From contig DHPI01000007.1 of the NCBI GenBank assembly GCA_002407865.1, positions 62,962 through 69,395 of the forward strand: 6,434 nt of DNA, read 5' to 3'. The stretch comes from Spirochaetia bacterium UBA5368. Its GTDB lineage: Bacteria > Spirochaetota > UBA4802 > UBA5368. Positions 5,474-6,434 of the stretch are shown here, in pieces. Below the pieces are notes generated by a model. That model did not search any database, was not told where the DNA came from, and saw nothing but the letters and a program-made list of their open reading frames with translations. The position numbers were made by a program, and so were the translations under genes. Numbering within the stretch: the first letter of the stretch is position 1; the number at the start of each line of letters is the position of its first letter.

Positions 5474-6434
5474 AAGAGGGAATGATTAAACCGAAGAAGG
5501 GGAATCTCTTCAACGATTTCGTAAAACATTTTTCCACAGGGCAGTATGAATCCATGAAGACCGCCGGCCTCGACATGCTTGAGGGAAGGCGCAAAGGCTC
5601 GTACATATACGACGAAAAAGGCGCACGGTATATCGACTGTGTCAGCGGGGCAGCCACGTTTAATCTTGGCCGCCGGCACCCTGAAATCACCGGCGCTTTG
5701 CAACAGGCGATACGGGAAACCGACCAGGGAAATTTCGTGCTCCTTTCGCAGGAAAAAGCCAGGCTCGCAAAACGGCTGACAGAGTTCGTGCCCGGCGATT
5801 TCAGGGGCGTATATTTTTCCGTCGCGCGCGGCGAGGCCATGGATTTCGCGTGCAAACTCGCGAGGGGCTGCACCGGACGACCCGGACTGGTCACCGTCGA
5901 CGGCGGTTACTACGGTGAAACGGGCTTCGCGATGAGCATATCAGAGCGAAGCGATAGTGCATGCTTCGGAACGCTGATGCCGGACGTACGGCGCATACCG
6001 TACGGAAACTTTGCACTGGCGAAGGAGGCCATTGGCAAGGATACGGCAGCCGTTATCGTGGAGCCGGTGCAGGCGGAAAACCACTGCCGCACCGCCTTCA
6101 GGGACTATTACCGCGAGCTGCGACGGCTGTGCGACCGTGCTGGCGCGCAGCTCGTTTTCGACGAAACGCAGACCGGCATGGGCCGCACCGGGAAAAAATT
6201 CGCGTATGAATACTACGGCATGGAGCCCGACATTCTCGTAATCGGCGAATCCCTCGCTGCCGGCGTATTCCCCATAACCGCAACCGTGTACAAAAAAAAG
6301 CTGCTAAAACTGTTAAACGAACACCCGCTGATCCATCTTTCCACGTTCGGCGGACACGACGTGGGCTGCCGCGTCGCCATGAAGGCGCTCGAGGTGTACG
6401 AGCGCACGAGGCCGTGGGAAAACGCGCTGCTTAT
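5470..6434 (+). CDS. Class III aminotransferase homologue lacking the PLP lysine (partial, runs off right edge)
   Basis: The frame is open from ATG 5470 to the window end, giving 321 residues of a protein expected to be about 420-470 long. It is paralogous to the gene before it along its whole length: iDC...FN.GR, PGD, GEA.D.A.KLARG.TG, DKTAA or DTAA..EPVQ, FDE.QTG.GRTGK.FA. D231 and Q234 are present. The Schiff-base lysine in PDILxxxK is E260 (codon GAA at 6247-6249; ILVIGES). The phosphate loop reads FSVARGEA (116-123, Arg in place of Gly), YHG is YYG, and QGEGG is QAENH. T292 in HLSTFGGHD is kept. It cannot form the usual internal aldimine, so alone it should not transaminate. A non-catalytic partner of the upstream subunit fits best; a PMP-using enzyme like ColD, where His replaces Lys, is the main alternative. 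The ATGA overlap suggests coupled, matched synthesis. Confidence 0.9.
   Translation, partial: MKEGMIKPKKGNLFNDFVKHFSTGQYESMKTAGLDMLEGRRKGSYIYDEKGARYIDCVSGAATFNLGRRHPEITGALQQAIRETDQGNFVLLSQEKARLAKRLTEFVPGDFRGVYFSVARGEAMDFACKLARGCTGRPGLVTVDGGYYGETGFAMSISERSDSACFGTLMPDVRRIPYGNFALAKEAIGKDTAAVIVEPVQAENHCRTAFRDYYRELRRLCDRAGAQLVFDETQTGMGRTGKKFAYEYYGMEPDILVIGESLAAGVFPITATVYKKKLLKLLNEHPLIHLSTFGGHDVGCRVAMKALEVYERTRPWENALL

Overview
The window reads as part of a Gram-negative-type bacterial chromosome. The genes are GC-rich, and the spacers upstream of start codons are much richer in A and T. Ribosome binding sites are of the AGGAGG type. Fusions of a cyclic-nucleotide-binding domain to a GGDEF domain are common in spirochaetes and some proteobacteria, so a spirochaete-like source is my best guess, but the sequence does not prove it. 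I see no insertion sequence, integrase, tRNA, rRNA or CRISPR array.

Layout, left to right. (1) Bases 1-100, minus strand: a near-complete TPP (thiamine pyrophosphate) riboswitch with its own sigma70-type promoter. It reads out of the left edge toward an unseen gene, presumably for thiamine synthesis or transport. (2) Bases 101-397: a divergent spacer with a strong 41-nt hairpin and a possible 39-codon leader ORF that overlaps the next gene by ATGA. (3) 398-970, plus: a small DedA-family membrane protein resembling E. coli YohD. (4) 3797 down to 980, minus: three genes in a row, probably one operon. Two are paralogous cyclic-nucleotide-binding/GGDEF proteins and the third is a divergent HisF. 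(5) 3798-4054: a divergent, AT-rich promoter region. (6) 4055 to the right edge, plus: two paralogous class III (ornithine-aminotransferase fold) PLP proteins overlapping by ATGA. The second is cut by the window end.

The most interesting point is the aminotransferase pair. The first protein keeps the PLP lysine (K265) but has Phe (F299) where the family has the Thr that reaches across the dimer to the PLP phosphate of the partner. The second has Glu (E260) in place of the lysine but keeps that Thr (T292). In this fold each active site takes its lysine from one subunit and its threonine from the other. The two losses therefore fall in the same composite site, which predicts an obligate heterodimer with one live and one dead site, much as in serine palmitoyltransferase. 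I know of no described class III aminotransferase of this kind.

The two GGDEF paralogues show a similar division. One keeps the metal Asp, GGDEF and the RxxD inhibitory site but has Asn at the guanine-contacting Asp, a position that controls base choice in the cGAMP-making (Hypr) GGDEF enzymes. The other keeps the base-contacting residues but has lost the metal Asp (Lys), the first Gly (RGDEF) and the inhibitory Arg. The HisF is an orphan in this window and lacks one of the ammonia-gate residues.
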